Source: Salinisphaera shabanensis E1L3A (GTDB lineage: Bacteria > Pseudomonadota > Gammaproteobacteria > Nevskiales > Salinisphaeraceae). From it: 64,000 nt of DNA. The position numbers and the translations under genes are program-made. The stretch spans positions 45,079-109,078 of the forward strand of contig NZ_AFNV02000014.1 of the NCBI RefSeq assembly GCF_000215955.2, read 5' to 3'. Shown in pieces: positions 9,016 through 19,053 of the stretch; the stretch's first letter is position 1; each line of letters opens with the position of its first letter. Under the pieces are notes generated by a model that saw only the letters and a program-made list of their open reading frames with translations, was not told the DNA's origin and searched no databases.

Positions 9016-10092
9016 ATGCATCACGCCCAAGTCGAGACCTTGCGCGCGCCTGCCCGAAAGCGCGCCAGTCTATCGCAAACCGGTCACGGCTGGCAGCAGG
9101 CCATGCGTGAAGCGGTGACCGATATCGGCACGCTTTGCGACCTGCTCGAGTTGTCGGACGCCCAGCGTGATGCGTTGATCGGCATACGAACCGGTTTCCC
9201 GTTGCGCGTACCGCGTAGCTATATCGCACGCATGCGCCGCGGCGATGTCGACGACCCTCTGCTACGTCAGGTTCTGCCCATAGCCGCAGAAAACGAACCT
9301 GTGCCGGGGTTTTCGATCGACGCGGTGGGCGATCACGCGAGCGCGCTCGGTGACGGCGTTCTGCACAAATACCATGGCCGCGCCCTGCTGGTGACCACCG
9401 GCGCCTGTGCCGTGCACTGCCGCTATTGCTTCCGGCGGCATTTCGACTATGCAAACCAGCATGCCGGTGCCCGTCAGGGCGAGGCCGCACTCGCGCATAT
9501 TGCCGCCGATAAGAGCATCAACGAAGTCATTCTCTCAGGCGGCGACCCGTTATCGCTGAGTAATAACCGTCTCGATGCGCTCGGGCACGCACTCGACGCA
9601 ATCGAGCACGTCACGCGTATTCGTATTCATACCCGTACCGCCGTGGTGCTGCCCGAGCGTATTGATGCGGATTTGATCGCCTGGGTCCGTGAACGCCGCC
9701 AGCAATGCGTGATCGTCATCCATGCCAATCACGCGCAGGAACTCGACGACACGGTTGCCCAGCGGCTGCTTGAACTGCGTGCCGCTGGCGCGACCCTGCT
9801 CAATCAAGCGGTTTTGCTCAAGAACGTCAACGATGATGTCGATACATTGATACAACTCAGCGAGCGGCTCTTTGCGCTGGGTGTGATGCCGTACTATCTG
9901 CACCTGCTCGACCGGGTGGCCGGAAGCGCGCATTTCGAAGTCGATGAGGCGCGTGCACGCATACTCATCGGCCGCGTGGCCGGGCGACTGCCCGGCTATC
10001 TGGTACCACGGCTGGCGCGCGAAAACGCCGGCGATGCCGCCAAGCAGGTTCTCGGCTACGACGCCGGGCCGAGTGCGGCCGATACGCGATGA
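9016..10092 (+). CDS. epmB: EF-P beta-lysylation protein, radical SAM L-lysine 2,3-aminomutase
   Basis: EpmB turns (S)-alpha-lysine into (R)-beta-lysine, the substrate EpmA loads on EF-P. The 358-residue product has the radical-SAM cysteine triad in the form CAVHCRYCFRRHF and the GGDPLSL loop that binds SAM. It is short compared with clostridial lysine aminomutases, as expected for EpmB. The ATG at 9016 (MHHAQVETL) is chosen; an in-frame GTG/ATG 72 bp upstream would add a basic unconserved stretch. Divergent from efp. Confidence 0.95.
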   Translation: MHHAQVETLRAPARKRASLSQTGHGWQQAMREAVTDIGTLCDLLELSDAQRDALIGIRTGFPLRVPRSYIARMRRGDVDDPLLRQVLPIAAENEPVPGFSIDAVGDHASALGDGVLHKYHGRALLVTTGACAVHCRYCFRRHFDYANQHAGARQGEAALAHIAADKSINEVILSGGDPLSLSNNRLDALGHALDAIEHVTRIRIHTRTAVVLPERIDADLIAWVRERRQQCVIVIHANHAQELDDTVAQRLLELRAAGATLLNQAVLLKNVNDDVDTLIQLSERLFALGVMPYYLHLLDRVAGSAHFEVDEARARILIGRVAGRLPGYLVPRLARENAGDAAKQVLGYDAGPSAADTR

Positions 10093-10109
10093 TGTTGAAG
10101 GGGTAACCA

Positions 10110-12206
10110 TTGAACCAGCACACAACGGCATCACAGCCGGGTACCGGGGTCGGCAAGACGCTTGCGGTCATGGCGATCACGGCCGATGAGGCCGTCTTCG
10201 AGCGGATTCGTCAGGTGCTTGACGACAGCGACGATCCTGTCGATCTGATTCGCTCCGAGGATCCGAGCCAACTGGGCGAAGAGGACGCCATCTCCGGCGT
10301 TGCCGTGATCGGTCTGCATTGCCATACCGACAACGCACGCGCCCGCCGCGAGCTGGGGCTGGTTCATGGGCTTGCCGGACTCGCGCCCGTCGTCGTGCTC
10401 GACAACGGTGACGCGGGGCTTGAACGCGAGGACGCGTTCGCCGCCGGCGCCTGGGACATGGTGGCGCTCGCCGAAACCGATCTGCTGGAACTGCGCCTGC
10501 GTCAGGCGCTCGATATCGGGCGCGTGCGGGTCGAACTGCAGGACGCCGCACAGCGCCTCAACCAGACCCAGCGCCGCCTGGATGTGTTGCTCAGCCATGG
10601 ACAGGATGCGCGCGCGACGCTCGTCGGCCAGCGCGTGGCTGACCCGAGCCCGGCATTCGCCCGTATGATCGGCGTCAACGATATCGAAAGCGCACGCGGC
10701 ATCGACCTGCTCGAACGCGTCGCACCGCACGACCGCGACCGTTTTTCCAGCGCGCTCGACCAAGTCACCACCGAGCAGTCCGATGCGTCGCTGGTGTTCG
10801 ATCTAACCACGCATCTGAACCATCGTCAGAGCGTGCGCGCACTATTGACCCCGGGCGTTGCCGAGAAAAGCGACGAGCGCCGCACCAACGTCGTACTGCA
10901 ATCGGTGGACAGCGAACACCGAGCCGGAGACGCGTCCCGCGGGCCCGCGCTCGACGGCCGCATGGCGCTGCATTCGGTGTTGTCCCAAACCGTAAGCCGG
11001 GCCAAGGAATATGTGCTCGGCATGGTCTTCATCGCTATCGATGAAATTTCGGGGCTGCAGGATCAGTTCGGACTCGCCGAAAGCGATTTATTGCTTCAGG
11101 AAGTAGGGCTGTATCTGTTGCAAGCCATACGCGGTGAAGACCGTGTATTTCGTTTCGGCGCTGGCGAATACGTGATGATCATCGAACGCCATTCGGCCAA
11201 CGAGATCGAAGATTTCGCACAGAGCCTGCATACCGCGCTTTCCGACGAAGTCTTCGGCGACGATCGTCAAAGCACGACAATGTCATCGAGCCTGTCCTAT
11301 TGCGTGCTTTCCGGCGGCTCGTCCCAGAACGACGCGCGCTTGCAGCGCTTGATGGATACCGTATACGAGCTGCGCGATGAAGGCGGCGATGCCTGCCAGA
11401 AATGCGTCGTCGATAGTCCGAACGATACCAGCACGGGCGCACACGAGGCTTGGGCCCAGCGCTTGCGCGAAGCGCTCGACCAGGATCGATTCAGCCTCGC
11501 ATACCAGGGCGTCACCAGCCTCGCGGGCGACAGCCAGCCGTATTTCGATGTGCTGCTGCGCTATGTCGATGATCGCAGCGCACTCGTACGCCCGGGCGAA
11601 TTCCTGCCGGCTGCCGAGCAAGCGAACATGATGCCCGATATCGATCGCTGGGTCGTACAACGCGCAATCGACGTGATCTGGCAGCAGAAGGCAAAGAACA
11701 CTGAAATCATACTGTTCGTAAAACTTTCGCCGGCCACGATCGAGGCCGGCGAGGCCTTCACGAGTTGGCTTGCGACTGCGATCGAGCAGCGTCCGGTCGA
11801 GCCGAGCGCGCTCATCTTCAGCTTCCGCGAAGACGATGTCCGCAGCAACGCCCGCCCGGCTACCCACCTCGCCCAGTCGCTGGCGGATGCGGGCTTTCGC
11901 GTGGCCCTAACCCATTACGGCAGTACGCCCAAGGCCGTTCAGGTTCTCGATCGCATGCCTGCCCACTTCATCAAACTCGCCCCCGATTTCGCGCGCCAGA
12001 TGCTTGGCCGAGAAGAGGACGAACGCCTGGCCCATATCATCGCCAGCGCGCGCGAGCGCGAGATCCCGCTCATCGCCGAACAGATCGAAGACGCCAACAG
12101 CATGGCCCGGCTATGGCAGGCGGGTATCAACTACGTGCAGGGCCATTTCATCCAGGAACCCGACACCGAAGCATTGACTGACGATACCGCCGCCGAGCCG
12201 TACTAG
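10110..12206 (+). CDS. FimX-like protein with receiver-like, PAS, degenerate GGDEF and degenerate EAL domains
   Basis: The 698-residue product has a receiver-like region (about 17-130) and a PAS-like domain (170-265). A GGDEF domain follows (300-430), whose signature has become GAGEY (350-354), then an EAL domain (445-685), whose EAL signature has become F-D-V-L-L-R (479-484). The end motif QGHFIQEP (677-684) is kept. Loss of both catalytic motifs points to a cyclic di-GMP receptor rather than an enzyme. This layout matches FimX, which governs type IV pilus assembly; three pilin genes lie elsewhere in this window. The start is a TTG with a strong ribosome binding site (GAAGGGG, 10097-10103, 6 nt spacing). 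Confidence 0.8.
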   Translation: MNQHTTASQPGTGVGKTLAVMAITADEAVFERIRQVLDDSDDPVDLIRSEDPSQLGEEDAISGVAVIGLHCHTDNARARRELGLVHGLAGLAPVVVLDNGDAGLEREDAFAAGAWDMVALAETDLLELRLRQALDIGRVRVELQDAAQRLNQTQRRLDVLLSHGQDARATLVGQRVADPSPAFARMIGVNDIESARGIDLLERVAPHDRDRFSSALDQVTTEQSDASLVFDLTTHLNHRQSVRALLTPGVAEKSDERRTNVVLQSVDSEHRAGDASRGPALDGRMALHSVLSQTVSRAKEYVLGMVFIAIDEISGLQDQFGLAESDLLLQEVGLYLLQAIRGEDRVFRFGAGEYVMIIERHSANEIEDFAQSLHTALSDEVFGDDRQSTTMSSSLSYCVLSGGSSQNDARLQRLMDTVYELRDEGGDACQKCVVDSPNDTSTGAHEAWAQRLREALDQDRFSLAYQGVTSLAGDSQPYFDVLLRYVDDRSALVRPGEFLPAAEQANMMPDIDRWVVQRAIDVIWQQKAKNTEIILFVKLSPATIEAGEAFTSWLATAIEQRPVEPSALIFSFREDDVRSNARPATHLAQSLADAGFRVALTHYGSTPKAVQVLDRMPAHFIKLAPDFARQMLGREEDERLAHIIASAREREIPLIAEQIEDANSMARLWQAGINYVQGHFIQEPDTEALTDDTAAEPY

Positions 12207-12224
12207 CGACGGCACCGGCGTACA

Positions 12225-13121
12225 TCAAGCGCGCTGAGCGTGAACGCTTTCGAGAGCCGCAATGCGTTCTTCAAGCGGCGGGTGGGTCATGAAGTAGCGC
12301 TTGATGCCAAGTGCTTTCTTGCCGGAAATACCCAGCGCCTGCATCTGATCGGGCAGTTCGGTGGCGATCGTGCCCGCCTGCAAACGGCGCAGCGCGCCGA
12401 TCATCTTGGCGCGCCCCGCCAAATGGGCGCCGCCCGCATCGGCGGCGAACTCGCGCCGGCGCGAAAACCAGAACACGATCAGACTCGCCAGCACACCGAG
12501 CACCATTTCGGCAAAGATCACGGTCATGAAGTAACCGATGCCATGGCCACGCTCATTGCGCAGCACCATACGGTCGACGATATGCCCGATCACATGGGCA
12601 AAGAAGAAGACGAACGTGTTGACCACGCCCTGAATGAGCGACAGCGTCACCATATCGCCATTGGCGACATGCGTAACTTCATGACCGATCACAGCCTCGG
12701 CCTCGTCGTGACTCATCTGGCGTAGTAGACCGGTGGATACGGCGACCAATGCGTTATTACGACTCATGCCGGTGGCGAACGCATTCATGTCGGGCGAGTC
12801 GTAGATCGCAACTTCCGGCATGCCGATACCAGCCTGCCGCGCCTGCCTCGTAACTGTCGATACGAGCCAGCTTTCCATCGCGTTCGACGGTTGCTGGATC
12901 ACCTGAGCGCCAGTCATGCGCTTGGCCATGAATTTGGACATGGCAAGCGAAATGAGCGAACCGCCCATGCCAAACACCGCTGCAAAGATCAGCAGCGACG
13001 GAATATCGAGATCCACGCCGTTGGCGGCGAGCAGACTGGTGACGCCAAACAGCTGAAGAATGACCGACAACACCAGCATGATGGCGATGTTGGTCAGCAG
13101 AAACAGCCCGATACGTTTCAT
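12225..13121 (-). CDS. htpX: protease HtpX
   Basis: HtpX is an inner-membrane zinc metalloprotease of the M48 family that clears damaged membrane proteins. The 298-residue product has two N-terminal membrane segments (about 5-25 and 37-57), the zinc motif HEVTH (in [14 protein letters not shown]) and two more hydrophobic stretches after it. EFAAD supplies the third zinc ligand. Length is the family norm. It lies alone between the FimX-like gene (convergent) and parC. Confidence 0.97.
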   Translation of the reverse strand: MKRIGLFLLTNIAIMLVLSVILQLFGVTSLLAANGVDLDIPSLLIFAAVFGMGGSLISLAMSKFMAKRMTGAQVIQQPSNAMESWLVSTVTRQARQAGIGMPEVAIYDSPDMNAFATGMSRNNALVAVSTGLLRQMSHDEAEAVIGHEVTHVANGDMVTLSLIQGVVNTFVFFFAHVIGHIVDRMVLRNERGHGIGYFMTVIFAEMVLGVLASLIVFWFSRRREFAADAGGAHLAGRAKMIGALRRLQAGTIATELPDQMQALGISGKKALGIKRYFMTHPPLEERIAALESVHAQRA

Positions 13122-13260
13122 CGACTACCCTGGAGTGCAAGATTCGAATGCTTAGATAGCGAACCCGCGAATAGGTTTCAATACCAAGGCGCGTTTTTTT
13201 ACAAGCGAAGGCAGGGCCCGGTGTCTACCCTGCAGTTCACTGCCCCTTACCCGCTCGTAC

Positions 13261-15486
13261 TCAGCGCTGTTCGACAGAAACCGACTGTACTTGCGTGAAT
13301 CCGCGGGGTAGCCGTTTGCCGCGTGACGCGCGCGGGCCGCGATACGCATCGCGCTCACCGGCCTTGAGGGTCATGTGCCGCTTGCCGCTATAGATCGTCA
13401 GTACCGCGCTTGCAGGCAGCGCTGCAAGCGCGACGACCTGTTCGTCCTTGTTAAGCGAGATCAGCTTGTTGCCCTTGCCCTTGGAAAGCGCCGGCAGCTC
13501 GTCCACCGGCAGGCAAAGCAACTGCCCGGCGCTGGTGATGACACAGACTTCCGGATCCTCGCCCTCGATCGGCGCCGGCGCGAGCGCATCGGCGTTCTTG
13601 CCGACCGACAGCGCCGCCTTACCGCTCTTGTTACGACTGCTGATGTCGCCCAGCGTTGTCGCAAACGCGTTGCCCGCCGTACTGGCGAGCACGCAGCGCG
13701 TGTTCTCGTCGCCGAGTGCGACGCCTACGAAGCGGGCGCCATCGGCCGGGTTGAGACTGCCGGTGAGTGGTTCGCCCTGCCCGCGGGCCGACGGCAGCTT
13801 GTGGGCCGCGAGTGTGTAGCTGCGCCCGGTGGAATCGAGCACCACCAGCGTCTGGTTGCTCCGCCCCACCGCGTGGGTGAGATAGTCGTCGCCGCTGCGA
13901 AAACTCAGGCCCGCGGCATCGACATCATGGCCTTTCGCTGCGCGTATCCAGCCCTGGCGCGACAGCACCACGGTAATCGGCTCGCTGGGCAGCAGATCAG
14001 CCTCGGAGAGTGCTTTGGCCTGATCGCGTTCGACCATGCGGCTACGGCGCGCGTCGCCGTATTTCTCGGCGTCGGCCTTGATCTCGTCGCCGATCAGCTT
14101 GTCGAGCTTCTTGCGCGAGCCGAGGATCGCTTCCAACGTCTTGCGCTCGGCTTCCAGCTCTTCCTGCTCGCCGCGAATCTTGAACTCTTCGAGCTTCATC
14201 AGGTGCCGCAGACGCAGATCCAGTACCGCGTCGGTCTGCGTGCCGGTGAGCCCGAAGCGTTCCATCATCACCGGCTTGGGTTCGTCCTCGGTACGGATGA
14301 TATGAATTACTTCATCAATATTCAGGTAGGCCGTGAGCAGGCCTTCGAGGATATGCAACCGGTCGAGCACGGCATCGAGACGATGTTCGAGCCGGCGCGT
14401 GACCGTCTGGCGGCGATAGGTCAACCACTCGGTGAGAATCTCGCGCAGATTCTTCACTCTAGGCGCTCCGTCGAGCCCGATTACGTTCAGATTGACGCGA
14501 ATGCCCTTTTCCAGGCCGGTGGTGGCGAACAGATGCGCCATGAGCGCGTCGGTATCGACACGGTTGCTGCGCGGCACGATGATCAGGCGCGTCGGATTCT
14601 CGTGATCGGACTCGTCGCGCAGATCCGACACCATCGGCAGCTTCTTGGCCGCCATCTGGCCGGCGATCTGCTCGAGCACGCGTGCGCCAGAGGTCTGGTA
14701 CGGCAAGGCATCGATCACGATCTCGCCGTTTTCAATGGTGTAGGTCGCACGCAGGCGCACGATGCCGTTGCCCTTGGCATAGAGCTCGCGAATCTCTTCG
14801 GCCGGCGTGATGATTTCTGCGCCGGTGGGAAAGTCCGGCGCCGGCAGATATTCACAGAGCGTGTCCAGATCGGCATCGGGGTTGTTGAGCAGATGCACGG
14901 TGGCATCGGCCACTTCGCGCAGGTTGTGGGGCGGAATATCGGTGGCCATGCCCACGGCGATGCCCGTCCCACCGTTCAAGAGCACGTTCGGCAAGCGCGC
15001 CGGCATGGTCACCGGTTCGTTGAGCGTGCCATCGAAATTCGGCTGCCACTCGACCGTGCCCTGGCCCAGCTCGGAGAGCAGCGTGGCCGCGTACGCCGTC
15101 AGGCGCGATTCGGTATAGCGCATGGCCGCGAACGATTTCGGATCGTCTGCGGTGCCCCAGTTGCCATGCCCGTCGATCAGCGGATAGCGATAGGAAAACG
15201 GCTGCGCCATGATCACCATGGCTTCGTAGCAGGCGGAATCGCCATGCGGATGGAATTTGCCGATCACGTCGCCGACCGTACGCGCGGCTTTCTTGGGCTT
15301 GGACGCCGCGGACAGCCCCAGTTCGGACATCGCATAGACGATACGGCGTTGCACCGGTTTGAGGCCGTCGCCGACATGCGGCAACGCACGGTCGAGAATG
15401 ACGTACATCGCATAATCGAGGTAGGCCTTCTCGGCAAAGGTGCGTAGCGGTTGGCGCTCGCTTTCGTGTTCTGTGGTTGTCGCCAT
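13261..15486 (-). CDS. parC: DNA topoisomerase IV subunit A
   Basis: ParC is the cleaving subunit of topoisomerase IV, which decatenates daughter chromosomes. The 741-residue product has the catalytic tyrosine at residue 124 (AMRYTESR). The quinolone-resistance region reads [10 protein letters not shown] with Ser84 and Glu88, equivalent to wild-type Ser80 and Glu84 of E. coli, so no common resistance change is visible. The C-terminal half carries beta-pinwheel repeats. It lies 104 bp after parE on the same strand, across a structured spacer. Confidence 0.98.
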   Translation of the reverse strand: MATTTEHESERQPLRTFAEKAYLDYAMYVILDRALPHVGDGLKPVQRRIVYAMSELGLSAASKPKKAARTVGDVIGKFHPHGDSACYEAMVIMAQPFSYRYPLIDGHGNWGTADDPKSFAAMRYTESRLTAYAATLLSELGQGTVEWQPNFDGTLNEPVTMPARLPNVLLNGGTGIAVGMATDIPPHNLREVADATVHLLNNPDADLDTLCEYLPAPDFPTGAEIITPAEEIRELYAKGNGIVRLRATYTIENGEIVIDALPYQTSGARVLEQIAGQMAAKKLPMVSDLRDESDHENPTRLIIVPRSNRVDTDALMAHLFATTGLEKGIRVNLNVIGLDGAPRVKNLREILTEWLTYRRQTVTRRLEHRLDAVLDRLHILEGLLTAYLNIDEVIHIIRTEDEPKPVMMERFGLTGTQTDAVLDLRLRHLMKLEEFKIRGEQEELEAERKTLEAILGSRKKLDKLIGDEIKADAEKYGDARRSRMVERDQAKALSEADLLPSEPITVVLSRQGWIRAAKGHDVDAAGLSFRSGDDYLTHAVGRSNQTLVVLDSTGRSYTLAAHKLPSARGQGEPLTGSLNPADGARFVGVALGDENTRCVLASTAGNAFATTLGDISSRNKSGKAALSVGKNADALAPAPIEGEDPEVCVITSAGQLLCLPVDELPALSKGKGNKLISLNKDEQVVALAALPASAVLTIYSGKRHMTLKAGERDAYRGPRASRGKRLPRGFTQVQSVSVEQR

Positions 15487-15515
15487 GATCTTTTAAATGC
15501 GTTCCAGTCGGAATG

Positions 15516-15576
15516 AGCCGCGCCTTACACCGCCTGCTCTTTGGCTCAGCGGTCGGCCTCATCGCCTTGCGCGGCT
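15516..15576 (-). promoter_or_regulatory. inverted repeat in the parE-parC spacer
   Basis: Arms AGCCGCGC (15516-15523) and GCGCGGCT (15569-15576) are perfect complements, and smaller ACCGC/GCGGT arms lie between them. The transcript from parE to parC could fold here. No U-run follows, so this is not a standard terminator; it may be an mRNA processing or attenuation site. Confidence 0.3.
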
Positions 15577-15590
15577 TAATTTCTACGTAT

Positions 15591-17498
15591 CTAGACTTCG
15601 GCCTCGTGGCCCTTGGCTTCCAGCCAGCTGCGCCGATCCGAGGCACGCTTTTTGGCCAGCAGCATATCCATGAGCTCGTCGACTTCGGTATCCGGCAGGC
15701 CGTCTTTGTCGATCGATAGCTGTACGAGGCGACGCGTATCCGGCGCCATGGTGGTTTCACGCAGTTGCAGCGCACTCATCTCGCCCAGACCCTTGAAGCG
15801 CGTGACGCTGACCTTGCGCTTTTTCTTTTCGTTTTCGAGCCGGCGCAAGATCACATCGCGCTCATCGCGATCGAGCGCATAGAACACTTCCTTGCCGGCA
15901 TCGATACGAAACAGCGGCGGCATGGCCACGAACACATGCCCGTGCTCGACGAGCGGGCGAAAATGCTTGACGAACAGCGCGCATAAAAGCGTTGCAATAT
16001 GCAGACCGTCTGAATCGGCGTCGGCCAGGATGCAGATCTTGTGGTAGCGCAGACGGTCGAAATTGTCGCTGGACGGATCGAGGCCCAAGGCGACCGAAAT
16101 ATCGTGGATTTCGTTCGAGGCCATGATATCGGCCGGCTCGACCTCCCAGGAATTGAGTATCTTGCCGCGCAGCGGCATCACTGCCTGGAAATTACGATCA
16201 CGTGCCTGTTTGGCACTGCCGCCGGCCGAATCGCCCTCGACCAGAAACAGCTCGGAACGCGACGGATCGTCGGTCACACAGTCGGTGAGCTTGCCCGGTA
16301 GTGCCGGCCCGGCCGTCACCCTCTTGCGCTTGACCTTCTTGGCGCTACGCGCCCGTGCCTGGGCATTGCCAATGATCTGGGCGGCCAGCAGTTCGCCGGT
16401 TTCCGCATGCCGGTTCAGCCAGAGCGAAAACGCGTCCTTGACCGCGTTGGACACGAAGCCACTGATATCGCGTGACGACAAGCGTTCCTTGGTCTGGCCA
16501 GAGAACTGCGGTTCGTTCATTTTGACCGACAGCACATAGGTACAGCCGGACCACACATCTTCCGGCGCGATCTTCACGCCGCGCGGCAGCAGATTACGAA
16601 ACTCGCAGAACTCGCGCACGGCTTCGGTCAGACCGCTGCGCAGGCCGTTTACGTGGGTGCCGCCCGACGCCGTAGGAATCAGGTTCACATAGCTTTCAGC
16701 CACGCCGTCGACACCCGGCTGCTCGGGCGCGAGCCAGGTCAGTGCCCAGTCGACGGTCTGGCTGCCGCCGTCTTCTGCGCCGGTAAAAGCCGGCGTGATC
16801 ACACATTCGATATCCTGCAGCGCGTCGGCCATGTAATCAGCCAGGCCGTCGGCGTACTGCCAGACGATATCCTCTTCAGCGGCTTCGTCGACGAAGTGCA
16901 CCTTGAGGTTCGGGCACAGCACCGCCTTGGCCCGCAGCAGGTGCTTCAAGCGCGCGGTCGCGAAGCGCGGGCTATCGAAATACTGCTGGTCGGGGTCGAA
17001 ATGCAGCTTGGTGCCGGTCTTGTTTTGGGCACAGGTGCCGATTTCGGTGAGCGGGCTTTCCAGTTCGCCGCCGGTAAAACGCATCTCGTAATGCGTACCG
17101 CCGCGCCAGACCTGCGCTACCAGCGAAGTCGACAGCGCATTGACGACCGATACGCCTACGCCATGCAGCCCGCCGGAAAACTGGTACTGCTTGTTGGAGA
17201 ATTTCCCGCCCGCGTGAAGACGCGTGAGAATCAGTTCGATGCCGGGCACGCCCTGCTCGGGGTGCACATCGACCGGCATGCCGCGACCATTGTCCGCGAC
17301 CGACAAGGAGCCATCGGCGTGCAGGACCACATCGATTTCAGTGGCATGGCCCGCCAGCGCCTCATCGACACTGTTGTCGATGACTTCCTGGGCCAGATGG
17401 TTCGGCCGGGCCGTATCCGTGAACATGCCCGGGCGTTTGCGTACCGGGTCCAGTCCGGACAGTACTTCGATATCGGCAGCGTCGTAGCGGCTGGCCAT
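15591..17498 (-). CDS. parE: DNA topoisomerase IV subunit B
   Basis: ParE is the ATPase subunit of topoisomerase IV. The 635-residue product has the GHKL ATP-binding motifs (EVIDNSVDEA, VADNGRGMPV, GGLHGVGVSVVNALS) in the first 130 residues and a TOPRIM domain (EGDSAGGSAKQARDR and DADSDG) near 410-500. Length matches ParE, not the longer GyrB. The start MASRYDAADIEVLSG is the family start; a longer frame adds 18 unrelated residues. It is upstream of parC and divergent from xseB. Confidence 0.98.
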   Translation of the reverse strand: MASRYDAADIEVLSGLDPVRKRPGMFTDTARPNHLAQEVIDNSVDEALAGHATEIDVVLHADGSLSVADNGRGMPVDVHPEQGVPGIELILTRLHAGGKFSNKQYQFSGGLHGVGVSVVNALSTSLVAQVWRGGTHYEMRFTGGELESPLTEIGTCAQNKTGTKLHFDPDQQYFDSPRFATARLKHLLRAKAVLCPNLKVHFVDEAAEEDIVWQYADGLADYMADALQDIECVITPAFTGAEDGGSQTVDWALTWLAPEQPGVDGVAESYVNLIPTASGGTHVNGLRSGLTEAVREFCEFRNLLPRGVKIAPEDVWSGCTYVLSVKMNEPQFSGQTKERLSSRDISGFVSNAVKDAFSLWLNRHAETGELLAAQIIGNAQARARSAKKVKRKRVTAGPALPGKLTDCVTDDPSRSELFLVEGDSAGGSAKQARDRNFQAVMPLRGKILNSWEVEPADIMASNEIHDISVALGLDPSSDNFDRLRYHKICILADADSDGLHIATLLCALFVKHFRPLVEHGHVFVAMPPLFRIDAGKEVFYALDRDERDVILRRLENEKKKRKVSVTRFKGLGEMSALQLRETTMAPDTRRLVQLSIDKDGLPDTEVDELMDMLLAKKRASDRRSWLEAKGHEAEV

Positions 17499-17622
17499 GA
17501 GCCCTCGTCTTACTTGAAATAGCCACGGTTTGTATTGCCATGAATGGCACAAACCGCTTGTCGGCGAATGCGCGGCACGTTAAGCCAAGGCGCCTGGGCT
17601 GGCAATAGAGCCGTACCCAGCA

Positions 17623-17651
17623 CTGACGCCGCGCTCTTCTGTCGCTAGACT
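17623..17651 (+). promoter_or_regulatory. candidate sigma-70 promoter for xseB
   Basis: CTGACG (17623-17628) and TAGACT (17646-17651) are 17 bp apart and lie about 35 bp before the xseB start. Confidence 0.4.
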
Positions 17652-17686
17652 GTCCGGCCTATTGTTCACGCGACACAAACACAGTC

Positions 17687-17977
17687 ATGGCGAAAAAAAG
17701 CGCGCCCTCGGCCGAGACCGATACCCAGCCCCGTCTTGCCGCCTTCGAGGATTCGGTCACCGAACTCGAAGGGCTGGTCGAAGCACTCGAAAGCGGCGAT
17801 GTATCGCTTGAACAGGCGCTCGCAAAATTCGAGCGGGGCGTGATCCTGGCGCGTGAATGTCAACAAACGCTCAAGCACGCCGAATTACGCGTCGACCAGC
17901 TACTTGCCGATGGCGACGGCGAGCATATAGCCACGTTCGATACGCCCTCGGACACCCAAGCAGACGACCAGCGCTAG
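17687..17977 (+). CDS. xseB: exodeoxyribonuclease VII small subunit
   Basis: XseB forms several small subunits around the catalytic XseA in exonuclease VII, which degrades single-stranded DNA. The 96-residue product shows the family core FEDSVTELEGLVEALESGD followed by the second helix EQALAKFERGVILARECQ. Acidic and lysine-rich tails are normal. In many proteobacteria xseB is followed by ispA and dxs; here it stands alone and runs into a convergent cyclase gene, with the two stop codons overlapping by 4 bp. Confidence 0.95.
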   Translation: MAKKSAPSAETDTQPRLAAFEDSVTELEGLVEALESGDVSLEQALAKFERGVILARECQQTLKHAELRVDQLLADGDGEHIATFDTPSDTQADDQR

Positions 17978-19047
17978 CGCATCTTGGCATGCACCTGCGC
18001 GCCGTGCACATGCGCGCCGTCGTCGTCGGCCGCGTTGAACACATGGACCGCGCCCTTGCCCGAGTGCTTGACGCTATAGAGCGCACGATCGGCATTATGC
18101 ATCAGCCGGTCGGCGTTTTCGCCGTTTGCCGGATAGAACGCCAGCCCAATACTCACCCCCACGGTGATGCCGTTGCTGCCGCCCGCACAGGGTAGTGAAA
18201 TCGGGGCGCTCAGCCGGGCGCGCAGTTCTTCGCAAATACCGATACAGGTCTCTTCGCTGTCGACGCTTTCGAGGATCAGCGCGAATTCGTCACCCCCAAA
18301 GCGTGCAACCGTATCGGTTTTTCGCGTGTGCTCCCGCAACCGGTCCGCGATGGTCTGTAAGGTAATATCGCCAATGCCGTGGCCGAACTCGTCGTTAACC
18401 GGCTTGAAACCATCGAGATCCATATAACCGAGCGCGAAGATCGTGCTGTTGCGTTTGGCCCGCTGCATGCTTGTCGCCAACCGATCAAGAAACAGCAGCC
18501 GATTGGGCAAACCCGTCAGCGCATCGTGCGTTGCCAGTTGCTGGGCACGATCTTCGGCACGCCGACGTTCTTCTATTTCGCGTTCAAGCTGGGTATTGCG
18601 CTCATCCAGCTCCGCTAGCGCTTTCTTGAGCGCGCGGCGGCTTTCGTAGAGCTCAATGAAATTACGCACCTTGGCCGACAGCAGCGATGGATTGAGCGGC
18701 TTGGTGATGTAGTCGACCGCGCCGACGTCGTAACCCTTGAGCCGGTCCATATCGTCGGTCGCGCCGGCGGTTACGAAAATAACCGGCGTATGCTGCGTCG
18801 ACTCTTCTCCATGCAGGAATTCCGCGACTTCCATGCCGTCCATACCAGGCATTTGAACGTCCAGCAGAATCAGCGCGAACTCGGCGTCGATACATGCAGC
18901 GAGTGCCTCGTTACCGCTTTCGGCCTCGACGACTTCCACCTGCAGCGTCGCGAGCACACGCCGCATTGCCAACCGGTTGGCATACAAATCGTCAACGACC
19001 AATATGCGCGGAGGCCCTTGCTCGGACGGACTATCGACGATCGACAT
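17974..19047 (-). CDS. response regulator with GGDEF diguanylate cyclase output
   Basis: The 357-residue product has a receiver domain (about 14-130; phosphoacceptor in LLDVQMPGMDG), a short coiled-coil linker (138-168) and a GGDEF domain (170-340). The catalytic motif GGDEF is intact, and an RxxD inhibitory site (RKTD) lies five residues before it, so it should make cyclic di-GMP with product feedback. This layout resembles WspR/PleD-type cyclases activated by phosphorylation. It is the last gene of a four-gene run (hybrid kinase, CheR, CheB, cyclase) with gaps of 3-6 bp or overlaps, so the neighbouring kinase is its likely phosphodonor (inference). Confidence 0.95.
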   Translation of the reverse strand: MSIVDSPSEQGPPRILVVDDLYANRLAMRRVLATLQVEVVEAESGNEALAACIDAEFALILLDVQMPGMDGMEVAEFLHGEESTQHTPVIFVTAGATDDMDRLKGYDVGAVDYITKPLNPSLLSAKVRNFIELYESRRALKKALAELDERNTQLEREIEERRRAEDRAQQLATHDALTGLPNRLLFLDRLATSMQRAKRNSTIFALGYMDLDGFKPVNDEFGHGIGDITLQTIADRLREHTRKTDTVARFGGDEFALILESVDSEETCIGICEELRARLSAPISLPCAGGSNGITVGVSIGLAFYPANGENADRLMHNADRALYSVKHSGKGAVHVFNAADDDGAHVHGAQVHAKMR

Positions 19048-19053
19048 CAGGGT

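Noticed and set aside
13375..15447. 690-codon open frame antisense to parC
   Set aside because: Long only because stop codons are rare opposite GC-rich coding sequence; composition typical of an antisense shadow.
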